NCBI GenBank assembly: GCA_023053575.1
Contig: JAKZAP010000018.1
Coordinates: forward strand, 1,984,001-2,048,000
Source: Branchinecta lynchi
Taxonomy: Eukaryota > Arthropoda > Branchiopoda > Anostraca > Branchinectidae
Direction: 5' to 3'
DNA length: 64,000 nt
The position numbers were made by a program, and so were the translations under genes. Of this stretch, positions 42,881 to 54,749 are shown piece after piece; within the stretch, counting starts at the first letter, position 1, and the number at the start of each line of letters is the position of its first letter. The notes below the pieces were generated by a model, which saw nothing but the letters and a program-made list of their open reading frames with translations, ran no database searches and had not been told where the DNA came from.

Positions 42881-43043
42881 TAGTGCGAACACACGATCAT
42901 GATTTCCCGGTCGGATTTGGTACAGTTTCATCATCAAGCTGAACAAAATTTGAACTTTTCCATCTGGAAGTGATGATGGTGACGAAAATCCGGGCAGGAA
43001 TTCCAGTCTGGGAGCTCCCGATCCTGACCGTGTGTTCGCACTA
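42881..43043. mobile_element. 163-bp MITE, PIF/Harbinger-like (TSD TTA)
   Basis: The inverted ends are TAGTGCGAACACACGATCA and TGACCGTGTGTTCGCACTA, flanked by TTA at 42878-42880 and 43044-43046. A TWA target duplication is typical of PIF/Harbinger. Non-coding. Confidence 0.75.
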
Positions 43044-43257
43044 TTAGTATATGAACAATCACTTGACAGGGTGAATCCTAATTCTACCGTGCATTACTAC
43101 TGGGAGGTGTGTACCAGTTCTCTTTTCAGCGGGTTGAACCGTAGTACCTGTAGCTTTGGTACATCCAAATCAGTGCAATGATCGAGAGATAACTGAAATA
43201 GGTTTTCCTTCAATTGCGGCTCAACGACTCAATTTACAGCAAGGTATTTCAAGATAA

Positions 43258-43742
43258 AGGGAGGGTTTTCGCGAGATTTCGGAATCACTTTCCGACGAGC
43301 GAAGCGCATCGCGAAAACTGTGGGAAAGCGATTCCTGGAATTGCTTTCCACTTTCCCGCTAGACTGATCGCGAAAACGCATGGAAAGCTGACAAAGCCAG
43401 GAAAATGTTAAATTACAAACTATTTCGACTAAATATAGTTTCCGTCTTAACGGTTCTTTGATTCTCATATATTCCATATAAGCCACCATAATAACGCTTG
43501 CCATTTTTCTTTATTTATTAGTGATACATCCACTATTTTTTTTCGTCACCTTTGAAATTCTCGCCGAAACATTCAACTTTCCGCGGGGTTTTCTACTATA
43601 CTCGTGGAATCACTTTCCGGGAAAGCTGCTTCGGTTTCCAAAGCGTGAAAACCAGGTTGGAAAGTTCGGCAACTTTCCGAAGTAGCGTGAAAAACACTGG
43701 AAAGTGATTCCGACTTTGCTTTCCAGTTCGTGAATACCCTCC
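43258..43742. mobile_element. Inverted-repeat element with GGAGGGTNTTCRCGA ends
   Basis: The left end is GGGAGGGTTTTCGCGAGATT, followed by TCGGAATCACTTTCC. The right end, reversed, is AGGAGGGTATTCACGAACTG with CGGAATCACTTTCC shortly inside. The interior is full of GGAAAG/CTTTCC words (sub-terminal repeats). Non-coding DNA-element remnant. Its right end was also carried into the duplicate at 45283. Confidence 0.55.
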
Positions 43743-45170
43743 TAAAGGAAAAGGCAAAAAATGTAAATCGCTCTTCAAATGTTGAAAGCAGAAATTTGAT
43801 CAACTACATGAAAAGAAAGCCGGCGAGGTTTGTAGCAATTCGTAGTCCTAGCTCTAACTTTCCACCAAGTTTGGTTGAGATCCTGCAGCTACTTTTTGTT
43901 ACATGTATTGTTGACAAAAATGTAGGGAGTCGTCTCCCCTTCCTCCACACCGGGGTCAGATTGTGTTTAAACCATTAAAAGGCAGACCCAGGGCTTTTTC
44001 GAAAATAATGGGTTCCCTTTCCGCTGTCCATATTATGGAGGTAGGTCCCTTTTATGTTTTCAAGAGATTCCCTTTCCGGTTAGCCAGATGGGTCGCGTTT
44101 TCCTAGGCTCGTTTCCCAGAAGGGCTCTCTGGTAAGGGGTCCGGGTCCCGTTTTCTGGAAGACCTACGGATACGGGGCCCAAGTACTATAACTCTGATCT
44201 TTATTTTCTACCCAAAGGATCCTCACAAAAAGGCCTTAAAATATAGCAGCCAGTTCGAGAGTGATTTTGCAAGAGACAGAACGTCCTAAATTGCTAAAAT
44301 GTCTGCAAAAATAAAACTTGAAGTGTCTAGGGTGTGAATCAACCAATTATGGATGCGACAATCCGTGGGGTAGGGATGGAGGGAAGGGGGACCCGAAAAG
44401 TCTTGGCACGACTAATTTCTGAACGGTAGACGGTGCGCAATCGCCGGTTTACTGACAGAATTTGATTGATGTTGGCAGAAAAAGCCAGTATCAATCGATA
44501 GGAGTGATGATTACTGGTACCTTTCTTTCTTCAGGTAGATGGGTGATGTGGACATCGGCTTTACTCGTGTCAGCATTTGGCGGCCAAATTTCTTAATTAT
44601 ATCTGTTTAGGCCTATCTTAATAGGAATATGTTAATTGTTGCAATGGTTTCCCATTTAAAAGGTCGTCAAGTCCTTATTCTGACTCCACTCTTACGTTTC
44701 ATCCTGTTCACAGCTGGAACGAAGAAATTGAAGACAAAATACCACCATCATCACTCAAAGGTAAACAAAACTGGCTAAAGGTCTGTGATTGGTCCAAACA
44801 CTCCAAACATACATTTCAAAATGGCGGAGATGGATTTTTCCATCACGACTATTCTACGTTTTCAGCGTCTTTTCTTCCCAATTTCAACAGTAAGATGGTC
44901 TTATTACCGGTGTTATTATCAGGTATGACTTTAGTAGGGCCCGGGCATTAGAGCAGAGCTAGTGAACTCGGGCTCTGGACTCGTCTCTAGACGGTCTCAG
45001 ACGCCTTTTTTAAGGACTCGGACTCGTCGTTTACGGAACAGGACTCGGACTCGTCTTGTCTCGAAATCCGGCCGAGTCACGAGTCCAAGTGAATGTCTTG
45101 GCTCGGTAACTTAAAATATAACGAAGTCTCCAGCGACCAATTAATGAGGTTGGCCAATGGATGACTATGT
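43711..45170. repeat. Segmental duplication, copy 1 (uninterrupted)
   Basis: Matches 45281-46390 (first half) and 46615-46915 plus 48560-49050 (second half). Shared words include AGGTTTGTAGCAATTCGTAG, GGGTCCGGGTCCCGTTTTC-like text and GGCTCTGGACTCGTCTCTAG. The duplicated segment contains no intact gene and gives the empty-site sequence for insertions in copy 2. Confidence 0.8.
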
Positions 45171-45619
45171 CGCTTCCAGCAGGATGAAATCAAGTAAAAA
45201 CTTGGACGATTAAGTAATAAAACTCCCTCAACTCAAATGCAGCACAGAATCTGGTTCGACCACTTAATACGTAATCAGCTTATTGATTCCGACTTTGCTT
45301 TCCAGTTCGTGAAAACCCTCCTAAAGGAAAAGGCACCAAAAACTTTAAATCGCTCTTCAAATCTTGAAAGCAGAAATTGATCAAGTACATGAAGAGAAAG
45401 CCGGCGAGGTTTGTAGCAATTCGTAGTCCTAGCTCTAACTTTCCACCAAGTTTGGTTGAGATCCTGCAGTTCCTTTTTGTTACATGTATTGTTGACAGAA
45501 ATGTAGGGACTCGTCTCCCCTTCCTCCACACCGGGGTCAGATTGGGTTTAAACCATTAAAAGGCAGACCCAGGGCTTTTTCAAAAATTATGGGTTCCCTT
45601 TCCGCTGTCCATATTATGG

Positions 45620-45975
45620 AGGATAGGATAGGATAGGATAGGATAGGATACTTCTTTTATTAATAAACACACTTTAACTCTTCTATATTTACATCTACTG
45701 TGCACTAATGGAAAAACCTACGTTTTTGCTGGCGTGCAGTAGTAATGGTTAACCATTTCCTAAACACACCAACAAACAACATAATAAATAACTAATAAAA
45801 AAAGAAAAAAAAAGAAAAGAACAGACCCCCCCCCCCAAAAAAAAAAAAAACAGACCAAACTCCTTCACATTATCACCTCCAAAATAAACATATACCTCCC
45901 AACAACCCTAAAATATACCTCCCAACAACCCTACATATACCTCCCAACAACCCTAAGGGTTGTAGGGGTAGGGAA
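45620..45975 (-). mobile_element. 5'-truncated LINE tail with (ATCCT)n 3' end
   Basis: Copy 1 reads ATTATGGAGGTAGGTCCC (44033-44050) where copy 2 has ~350 bp inserted between ATGGAGG and TAGGTCCC. In minus orientation the insertion has three ~23-bp units (AGGGTTGTTGGGAGGTATAT), a T/G-rich stretch, then AATAAAAGAAGTATCCTATC and an (ATCCT)n tail at 45620-45650. A pentamer tail after an A-rich stretch is usual at the 3' end of several LINE groups. No coding sequence. Confidence 0.6.
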
Positions 45976-46427
45976 GTAGGTCCCTTTTATGTTTTCAAGA
46001 GATTCCCTTTCCGGTTAGCCAGATGGGTCGCGTTTTCTTGGGCTCCTATTTTAGTTTGCCAAAAGGGGTCTGGTAAGGGGTCCGGGTACCGTTTTTCGGA
46101 AGACCTACGACTACGGGGCCCAAGTGCTATAACCTTGATCTTTATTTTCTACCCAAAGGATCCGAAAAAAAAGGCTTTAAAATATAGCAGCCCGTTCGAG
46201 AGTGATTGTGGAAGAGACAGAACGTCCTGCATTGCTAAAATGTCGGCAAAAATAAAACTTGAAGTGTCTATGGTGTGAATCAACCAATTATGGATCCGAC
46301 AATTTGTGGGTTGGGGATGGAGGGAAGGGGGACCCGAAAAGTCTTGGCACGACTAATTTCTGAACGGTAGACGGTGCGCAATCGCCGGTGAGCTAATGAT
46401 TGGCACTCGACTGCGCAAAAATTTTTC

Positions 46428-46615
46428 GTGCTTTCCACATCTAAGTACTATTTCCAGACCCTTGTTTGGCCTACGTGCTCACTGAACGTACTCGTAGTCG
46501 ATTTAACCCAAAATCTAACGTAATCATGTCAACGCACCTAAGTACGTGTGTCTTTCGTGCTTCATACCAGCAGTGAAGTTGTGACGATGGCGAGCTGCTA
46601 GTAAAGCAGCCATTT
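46428..46615. repeat. ~190-bp dispersed repeat, copy 2
   Basis: Matches 35385-35576 (CTACGTGCTCACTGAACG, GTGCTTCATACCAGCAGTGA, GGCGAGCTGC). Confidence 0.65.
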
Positions 46616-47119
46616 TCCTGACAGAGAATTTAATTGATGTTGGAAGAAAAACTCAGCACCAATCGATACGAGTGATGCTTGTCAAGCAGGCATTTTACTG
46701 ACAGAATTTGATTGATGTTGGCAGTAAAAGCCAGTATCAGTCGATTGGAGTGATGATTACAGGCACCTTTCTTTCTTCAGGTAGATGGGTGACGTGGACA
46801 TCGGCTTTACTCGTGTGAGCACTTGGCGGCCAAATTTCTTAATTATATCTGTTTAGGCCTATCTTAATAGGAATATGTTAACCGTTGCCATGGTTTCCCA
46901 TTTAAAGCGTCATCGAGTTCTTTGAGATTTTCATAGTATGTGTTCATGTAATTAAAAAAATCTGGAACTTGAAATCCTTACTCTAGCATCGATTAACAAG
47001 AGGCGCGACATGGTACCGGAGACGCGGACTAAAAAGAGGCTCGGCATAATCAAACAAGTTATGCTCATACCAAGAGTTTTTCATCGTCTATGCTTTCTTT
47101 TAGAAAACGTGTTGTATAT

Positions 47120-47640
47120 ATAGAACATCAGTTACACACACCCCTGTCAATTACAAAGTTTCGTTCGAATCCGATTACCTGTTCAAATTTTATGCATGAC
47201 AGAACGTTCCGGATTCTCCTTCCCCAATTCCCTTTCCGTTTCCGGATACCCGAAGATGACCGGACCGGGAAAGAATCATTTCCAAGGTCTTTTAGTCGGG
47301 TACCTTATGGACCCACATAGTTTCATCTTCCTAAAACATTGAAAGTACCCGAGCTCGCGATAATTCGAATTCCGGAAAAGCCCCTCCAACTCCCCCACAG
47401 GTCCCCGATCTGGTCCTGTTCTGTTAGTAATCTATCTGAGGCTTATGCTTGTCCTTCCTACCAAGTTCCATTCCGATCCCTCAACTTTAATCGTTTCCGT
47501 CAATTTTCGTTGCCCCCACTCCATCTCGCCATAGAGTTGCCGGTTCCGGTTTGGACTTGAAATGGAACACATAAGACATTTGCTCTTACCGCTTGTCAAG
47601 TTTCATTCACATCCGATTACCTACACCAAGTTTTCTAATT
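47120..47640 (+). repeat. Module fragment of the hairpin-ended element family
   Basis: Carries AAGTTTCGTTCGAATCCGAT, CCCCTCCAACTCCCCCACAG, CTTATGCTTGTCCTTCCTAC and CATTCACATCCGATTACC in the module order of element 1, without terminal hairpins. Confidence 0.5.
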
Positions 47641-47825
47641 CTAAGTATCTTGTTGCCAGAACATCCTTTGGTATACGTGCTCAATGAACATCCATGTAGT
47701 CGATTAGATCTAAGATTCAGCGCAATAATAGTCAGGAACGCACGTCAGTTTGCGTTTGGCTAGCCTGCTTCGTATCAGTGCTGAGGCTGTGACGACGGCG
47801 AGCTGCCTGTCAAGCAGCCATACAG
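47633..47825. repeat. ~190-bp dispersed repeat, copy 3
   Basis: Matches 35385-35576 and 46428-46615 (ACGTGCTCAATGAACATCC, GTCGATTAGATCTAAGAT, GGCGAGCTGCCTGTCAAGCA). Confidence 0.65.
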
Positions 47826-48559
47826 CTTTTACGCCGACCAGAACCAAAGGTTTAGATGGGATCTCAAAGGAGAACAGTTGTTGGACTTTCTGATAGAGGC
47901 AATTGGGTATTGCTGATTTTTGGTCTTAGTCATATTCCGAAATATCATCCGAATAAAAAATTTAAGCAGATATGTCTAGTAATAATTTTTGACTGAATAT
48001 GACGTGATATGATATATACCCACATTTTAAGACCAGGTGCCACAGCAATTAAGATGGTGATAAATAAATAGGTCAGCGATTATAGAGATATATATTATAG
48101 CGATATTTTGGCCATTCTTTTCCAACGGTCCTCCTCTGGCTCAATCCAATTTCCAGACAATAAAATTCATTCACATATTTGTTGTTTTTAACGGATTAGG
48201 AACGGATCATCCGTTCGAGGCGAAAACAAATAACCTGATTCACAATGCCTCTTTATGGTATACCAACCTTCCATCCAGTTTATCAAAGAATTTTCTATGA
48301 TCATAAATTTCTAAGCCCCTTTATGGTCCCCCTCTAAGAACAGACAATATGGTTTCATAACCTTTCTTCTTTCTTCTTTTTTCTAATTTCCCCTTTTAAT
48401 ATTTGTTTCTCCTACGCCATGCATTTCCTTTCCTTGTTTCAGTTGATACTATTAAATTTCGCGTGACCTTTCTGAACATGATCATTTCAGCCAGTACATG
48501 GCTTATGCCCGGGCCAGGCTCCGTCACATCTGTAGGTAATTAGGTTCACTAATTTGGTT
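47826..48559. other. Stretch without recognisable features
   Basis: AT-rich, with no recognised gene, RNA or repeat. Part of the insertion that splits duplication copy 2. Confidence 0.4.
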
Positions 48560-49140
48560 ATTACCCACTCTTACGTTTCATCCTGGTCACAGCTGGAACG
48601 AAGAAATTCTAGATAAATTACCACCATCATCACTCAAAGGTAAACAAAACTGGCTAAAGATCTGTGATTGGTCCAAACACTCCAAAGTTACGTTTCAAAA
48701 TGGCGGAGATGGATTTTTCCATCAAGACTATTCTACGTTTTCAGCGTCTTTTCTTCCCAATTTCGACCGTAAGATGGTCTCATTACCGGCGTTATTACCA
48801 GGTGCGACTATAGTAGGGCTCGGGCATTAGAGCAGAGCTAGTGAACTCGGGCTCTGGACTCGTCTCTAGACGGTCTCAGACGCCTTTTTCAAGGACTCGG
48901 ACTCGTCGTTTACGGAACAGGACTCCGACTCGTCTTGTCTCGAAATCCGGCCGAGTCACGAGTCCAAGTGAATGTCTTGGCTCGGTTATTTAAAATATAA
49001 CGAAGTCTCCAGCGACCAATTAAAGAGGTTGGCCAATAGATGGCTATGTGGTGGTCATCCTGAACATAGATTTAGATAGATTTATTTGCGCTAAAAAGCC
49101 ACAAGGGCCATGGCAAACACAATATGAAGCTTTCATCTTC

Positions 49141-49600
49141 TAAATTTCATCCCAGTCGCACTCCACTCGTTTGACCCAACGGCATTCCACAACATTTCTG
49201 TAGTCCCTCTCAAACTCCATACACCTTTTTCATTTTCTGTTCGGACACGTATAAAAGTCATCGATGGTTTCAGCTCTTGCCACGCATCTATTTTCATTCA
49301 AATTTGGAAATAGTTCGAGGAATTCCTGTGCCCCAAAACATGTTGGATCGGGCCTGAGTCCCAGAATATGCAATCTCCATACTACTAGATTTAGAGAAGT
49401 TTCATTAATATCGGTCCACTTTTTTGACCCCTATGCGAGCCACAATATTCCCGGGATATTCCTACAAATCCCTCCTTTATAGCCGAATAAGACTCAGACA
49501 CATAAATGTCACATCTCCGATATATCTTCTTCTATCCATCAAGTTTGACTGTAATCGGAATATATCTGCCAATTTCCGGTACCCCTGTAATAATTAAGAA
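49141..49600 (+). repeat. Degraded module fragment of the hairpin-ended element family
   Basis: TTTCATCCCAGTCGCACTCC, GAAGTTTCATTAATATCGGT and TCAAGTTTGACTGTAATCGG follow the module pattern of element 1 at similar spacing, strongly diverged. Confidence 0.35.
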
Positions 49601-49965
49601 GGTTACTTCCTCCCTATCTGAAAGCACAAGGTGAGATCGTTCCAGTGAGTCCGAGAAAGCTGCGAAGTTCTTTGATGTTACGAGGTGGCTTTAATTATAC
49701 AATCTCTCTGATTCAACTCTCCTGCCATTTTGGGGTCCTGGCCGAATCTGGTTTCGATGGGCGGAGTCGGAAGGGTCGGGGTCGTAACGTTTGGGGGATG
49801 CTGTCCGTCGGTCGGTAAAAAAATAGCTGATTTCTTGCAATAAAAGTCGGAAAAAGTTATAAGCTAGTCGGTAAAGATCTTGTCCCCCGCCCCCAAACGT
49901 TTTGTCTGGTAAGGCCTCTAGGAGGGGTTAGTATACATTTCCTGGTTACCGTAGGTTCAACAGTC

Positions 49966-50336
49966 TGAGTGAAACTTGATAGCTAGTATGAGTAAATGCT
50001 CTTGATGTGCCGTTTGTGGACCTTGACATCCGGACACGGAAGGACTTTGGACGTCAGGACGGAACCAGTGGAGCGTTTTTCGAGAACTTTTATGTGAAAA
50101 GTTCCATATCATATCGTGGCTCTTGTTTCTTGTAGGAAAAATAAAACTGTCTGAGTGAAAACTTGATAGCTAGTACGAGTAAATGCTCTTGATGTGCCAA
50201 TTGTGGACCTTGACATCCGGACACGGAAGGACTTTGGTCGTCAGGACGGAACCAGTGGAGCGTTTTTCGAGAACTTTTATGTGAAAAGTTCCATATCATA
50301 TCGTGGCTCTTGTTTCTTGTAGGAAAAATAAAACTT
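49966..50336. repeat. 185-bp tandem duplication
   Basis: 49966-50150 and 50151-50336 are almost identical (CTGAGTGAAA...GACATCCGGACACGGAAGGA...TTCTTGTAGGAAAAATAAAA). Open frames here read through the duplication and show no domain. Confidence 0.9.
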
Positions 50337-53149
50337 CTTAAAAAATTAGGTTCAATGAAAGTGTTTACAGTTTCTAGATACACAGTCAAGCGCTCTAACT
50401 CTAACAACATAGAATAGAGGGCCCTACTAACCCACAAGTGTCCCAAGAGAAACCACGTCATTTCTGGTCTGGTGGTTTCTGGAATCCAGAATTTTACATC
50501 CGGCTTAGAAGATGAACGCGAGTTTGGGTCCAGTGTGAAGATCTCAATACATGATTTTGCCCTTCATCCTTTTTTGTACACACCTACAAAGAGGAAATGG
50601 GAAAAATCCTAATTGAAGTTACTGTCGATAAACCCTTAGTATTTCGAAATCCATGAGGCTGAGTTCATTCCTAAAGTAAAAGGACGAAAACATAGCCTAC
50701 ACCACACCCATGAGCTGTTGTTCAAATCCCGAGATATGTCTGATCCTTATAAACAGGGTCAACGTTGCACAAGTTTTGTTTTGAAGCACTTATTCAGCGT
50801 CTTGTGACCTGTAGTATGAGCCGTGACGCTTTCAGTACGCAAGCAAGGTTTGGCAACACCCTCGAGTCGACATAAGGTGAAACCGCAGGTGTGAAGCGTC
50901 TCAGTGCAAAAGAAGGTCTCAAATTAGACTACAGTATCTTTGTTCAAAGTTACACTACTTCCTCGTTCCTGACACTCATAACTTTTCCTGTCACTATGTC
51001 AGAAGCATTAACTTCTTTTAGTTGCTAGTTGTAGAGTCTGGAACCCCCTTTCCCGTCGCCTGCCTCTCCCTTCACCCAATTCGGCGATTGTCTGGATTCT
51101 AAATTCTCCTCTTGAGCAGAACGAGTCATGTTTGAATAAATAGCAACGGCATGTTAGTGAATTTTCATGTTGTAGACACGAATATTTTGGATGTCTTCAT
51201 TTTTTGTTTACTGCCTCGATAGTATTTGTTGCTGTTGAGAACTTAAATGTTTGATATGTGGACACACCTTTCAAGAGGCGGTTGACATATTTATGCAGAG
51301 AAAACAGTGGTCGGTCAGACCATGTCTGAAATGGAAGTCAAGTGACGGAAAAACCACATACGCATAATTATAGCAGGATCCAGTCACATTCCTTAAAATA
51401 GCTTCCGCCACAAAAAATTTATAATCATACAGAAATTTAGGACGATGGATACAGATACAGATATTTTTTTACTTCACCAAAACAACACAACTACATTGTA
51501 CAAAAAAACTCAACAACCACATAAAACACAAAAGTCCTGTGGGTGGCTGTATCTTCTAACCACCTTTTAACTTGAAATTATTCAATAAATAATGACAGAA
51601 AAACTAATCTAATATATTTAAAAAAAAACAGAAAAAAGAGGTAAAGAAAGAGAGAGAGAAAAAAAGAATATAGGAAAGAAAAATGATTTCCTCGTCACAA
51701 CCTACCCACCGCCCGATACTTGACGATGGATACTTGACGAGGGATAATCACTTCCCAAATGAACATGCACCGTGTGCCGGAAGTGTGCCAGGAGGTGCCA
51801 GAGAGTGAGTATCCCCTTGAAGCTTGATTACGACGAACGAACACGACTACTATCCCTAACTCCAACTATTATCAACCATCAGGTAATAATACGAGAAACA
51901 GGAGTGGATTGGTCTGAAGTGTGATGATTCTGATGGAGTGGGTCTTTTTCCACGAAAATCGAAGATTTCATAGGGGTTACACAAATTAGAACTTGGTACA
52001 GCTCATGACTCGCCAACTGAAATCACTGGCCAATCTGGGCCCAGTTGCCCATGAATGGGGGGGGGGGGGATTTAAAAGTCACAAAAGATTAGGCAATCGG
52101 GAAATATAATTTCTGCGTTTTGCAGTTCCGAATGTAAGTCACTGGCCACCTGGATCTGGGCCCAGTTGGCCGTGAGATGGGTGGGTGAGGGGCGTGACCA
52201 CCCAAAAGTCAGCTGTCAAAGCATCGTAGCTGATGCATTATTTGAATACATGTTTCCCAATCAGCTTCGGCTCAAGGAGTATTTAAAGATGGAGAATGTT
52301 TGTTTTTCCACTCGGGCCCAGTCCCCTTTTTGTGAGATCGATCAAAAAAAGGTACGGCAGGGTACTGCATAGCGCAGGAGGTACGAATAATAAAAGAGAT
52401 TAGCAAGTGGTAGAAGTAGACAAAAAAAGTGAGAGTTCGTAACTCCAGATCCTAATGGAAGGCACGTTGGAACATTGTTCCTGCCCCTCTCTCTGAAGCT
52501 GGAAAGGGCCCTTCGAGTTCGGTGCCTCTTTTTAGTGCTTGTGCCTCCTATATTATATCGTGTCGTGCAGTGCCTCTTTGTAGTCAATCACCCTTTTTGG
52601 AACCTTTCCTCCCCGCGCAACCTATTTTATTCAGTGTCCTTACTGCAGCTTTCCTCTTTTTAGTATCCTCTCCGCCTGCGTCATGCCTTCCTTTCCTTCT
52701 TTTTAGTCAACCACAACGGCGGTACATGTACCGATAGCATTACAAACGTGTGACAACCGACAATTTAGAATTGCCTTCGACTTAGTGCGTTTGATTATCT
52801 GACTCCCTCTACCATCATTCACTCAAAGTTCATTTTATTTAACATCACCCATTCAATTCCGGGTCAAAAATTACTGAACGGCGTAAGCATTAACATTGAT
52901 AAGCCTACATCGATCCACTGCCGTATCACACACGTAGCCTTTATCGGCAGTATCGTTTCGAAGACCAAAGATAAGGTCGTAAGTGCACCAAGACTGTACC
53001 TGATCTAGACATGTACGTTCAGACTGAAAAGGGTTCTTATGTAATTCCTTCACACCAGGACGAAAACGACGTCGAAAGCTTACGCAGTTTTTCATATCCT
53101 GTAAAAGTTATTTCTGGGATCCCAAAACCGTAAGTGGGGGGGGGGGGGT
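50337..53149. other. Long stretch without recognisable gene
   Basis: No convincing coding sequence. There is an imperfect repeat of CACTGGCCA...CTGGGCCCAGTTG at 52024-52050 and 52140-52175, A-rich tracts near 51490-51670 and a pyrimidine-rich segment at 52460-52720 with overlapping shadow frames. Nothing matches an RNA gene. Confidence 0.4.
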
Positions 53150-54070
53150 CCTATGACTTCGTTAATAGTTGTCCGTCTGTCCGTTCGCCTGTAATCAAAT
53201 CACTCTCAAAGGGAATGGGATATTTGTTCAAACTTGGTGTGACGTCTTTGGGCGATGATGCCCGTAGACACGACACTACGAAGATACGACAGTACATCGA
53301 AACGAAAAAACCGTTAGTACATGGACACGTCACTACAGGGACACGACGGAACGAAGACCGACACTATGGACTTGACGGTACAAGTACCGACACTACATGG
53401 ACACGACGGTACATGTACCGACACTACGTAGACACTTTTTATTTTCGATGTAGTGTCGGATTTTGTCCTCTTAGTGACGTGTCCATGTAGTGTCGTTCGA
53501 CGCACTGGCGTGTCTACGTAGTGTCGTTCGATGTACCGTCGTGTCTACGTAGTGTCGTTCGATGTACCTTCGTGTCTATGTAGTGACGGGTGCGCGCCTC
53601 TACATAGACATGACGCTACGTAGACACGTCAGTAAGTGGACAAAATCCGACGCTACATGGACAAATTTTCCGACACTACATGGACAAAAAAAACGACACT
53701 ACGTGGACACGACGGTACATCGAGCAACGCTACGTAGACACGACGGTACATCAAACGACACTACGTAGACACGACGGTACGTCGAAAGACACTACGTAGA
53801 CACGACGGTACGTGGAACGACACTACGTGGACACGTCACTACGAGGACAAAATCCGACACTACGTCGAAAATCAAAAAGTGTCTACGTAGTGTCGGTACC
53901 TGTACCGTGGTGTCCCTGTAGTGTCGGTACCTGTACCGTCGTGTCCATGTAGTGTCGGTCTTCGTACCGTCGTTTCTCTGTAGTGACGTGTCCATGTACT
54001 GACGCTTAGTTTCGACGTAGTGTCGTGTCTTTGTACTGTCGCCTGTGTGTTTTGTCTCTGTAGTGTCGCC
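53150..54070. mobile_element. Foldback-like palindrome of GTGTCTACGTAGTGTCG phrases
   Basis: Dense units of the CACTACGTAGACACGACGGT + ACATCGAACGA type (31 bp) alternate between orientations: plus sense at 53260-53440, minus sense at 53445-53590, plus sense at 53600-53870 and minus sense at 53875-54065. Adjacent blocks can therefore fold into long hairpins. It is related to the centre of 56939-59630 and to 62195-62345. No coding sequence. The Arg/His/Thr-rich frames are translations of the repeat. Confidence 0.7.
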
Positions 54071-54749
54071 AGTCTGTTGAAATTCTCCAGCGTTTCTATT
54101 TTACGGAAGATAGGATGTATTGCTAGCTAGCTTCACTTTTGTTTCTTGGTTTGAGTCCGCCCATGTTCGTAGTCATGTTCGGCTCCCGGACAGTAGATGG
54201 TGCTATGGGTTTGCGGAGCCGTTTTGTATATAATGAAAAGCTTGACGGTGGGAATCGGATTTGCATGTCTCTGAGCTTGAGCATGCGTGGGTTAGTAGTT
54301 TGGGGTTGGGAAGATATGGTAGGATGGTTGAAATTCTGACCAGACTTACGATTCACCAGCAACATTTCTTCCCCTAGGCTAGCTTAGGGATTCCGCATGC
54401 GACCATATCCAGTCGGGTTTTCTTGAAATCAGTCGATTTTTTTCAGAACTTTCGTTTTCTCCGGCAAAAATAGTCGGTAAAAATGACCGCCATTTGGTAA
54501 AAACCTTGCCCCCCCCCCCAAAAAAAAAAAAATCTTTTGGCTAGTAACGCCTCTGATCCTGAATATCGTCAAGTGAATTGTAAATCACAGTCTGCTGAGT
54601 GTCCCCAGAGTCACCAAGGGTCACATCCCAAGGACTTATAATCCTCATCGGTCAACACAGTGAATATACGCACTAATATGCTTTTAAAACGGGATGTTCT
54701 AAAAAAGATAATCACATGTTCAAAAGCTATTCTTCAGCGTGTTAAAAAC
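54071..54749. other. Stretch with small repeat fragments
   Basis: 54415-54550 resembles 49790-49915 (GTCGGTAAA...CTTGCCCCCC...GGCTAGTAACGCCTCT), a small dispersed repeat with a C-run. 54560-54660 resembles 57310-57345 of the large palindrome. No gene recognised. Confidence 0.4.

Larger units (their letters stand above)
45281..49060. repeat. Segmental duplication, copy 2 (with two insertions)
   Basis: Same order as copy 1, but expanded by a ~350-bp LINE-tail insertion (45620-45975) and by about 1.6 kb between 46920 and 48560. The latter holds hairpin-element modules (47120-47640), a ~190-bp dispersed repeat (47633-47825) and unassigned sequence (47830-48555). Confidence 0.75.

Noticed and set aside
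52475..52737. Leu/Ser-rich plus-strand frames resembling signal or membrane peptides
   Set aside because: Pyrimidine-rich DNA produces hydrophobic frames in two registers at once. No start context or domain.
53260..54065. CRISPR-like array
   Set aside because: Regularly spaced repeats are present, but the 'spacers' are variants of the same phrase, orientation alternates, there are no cas genes, and the DNA is eukaryotic.
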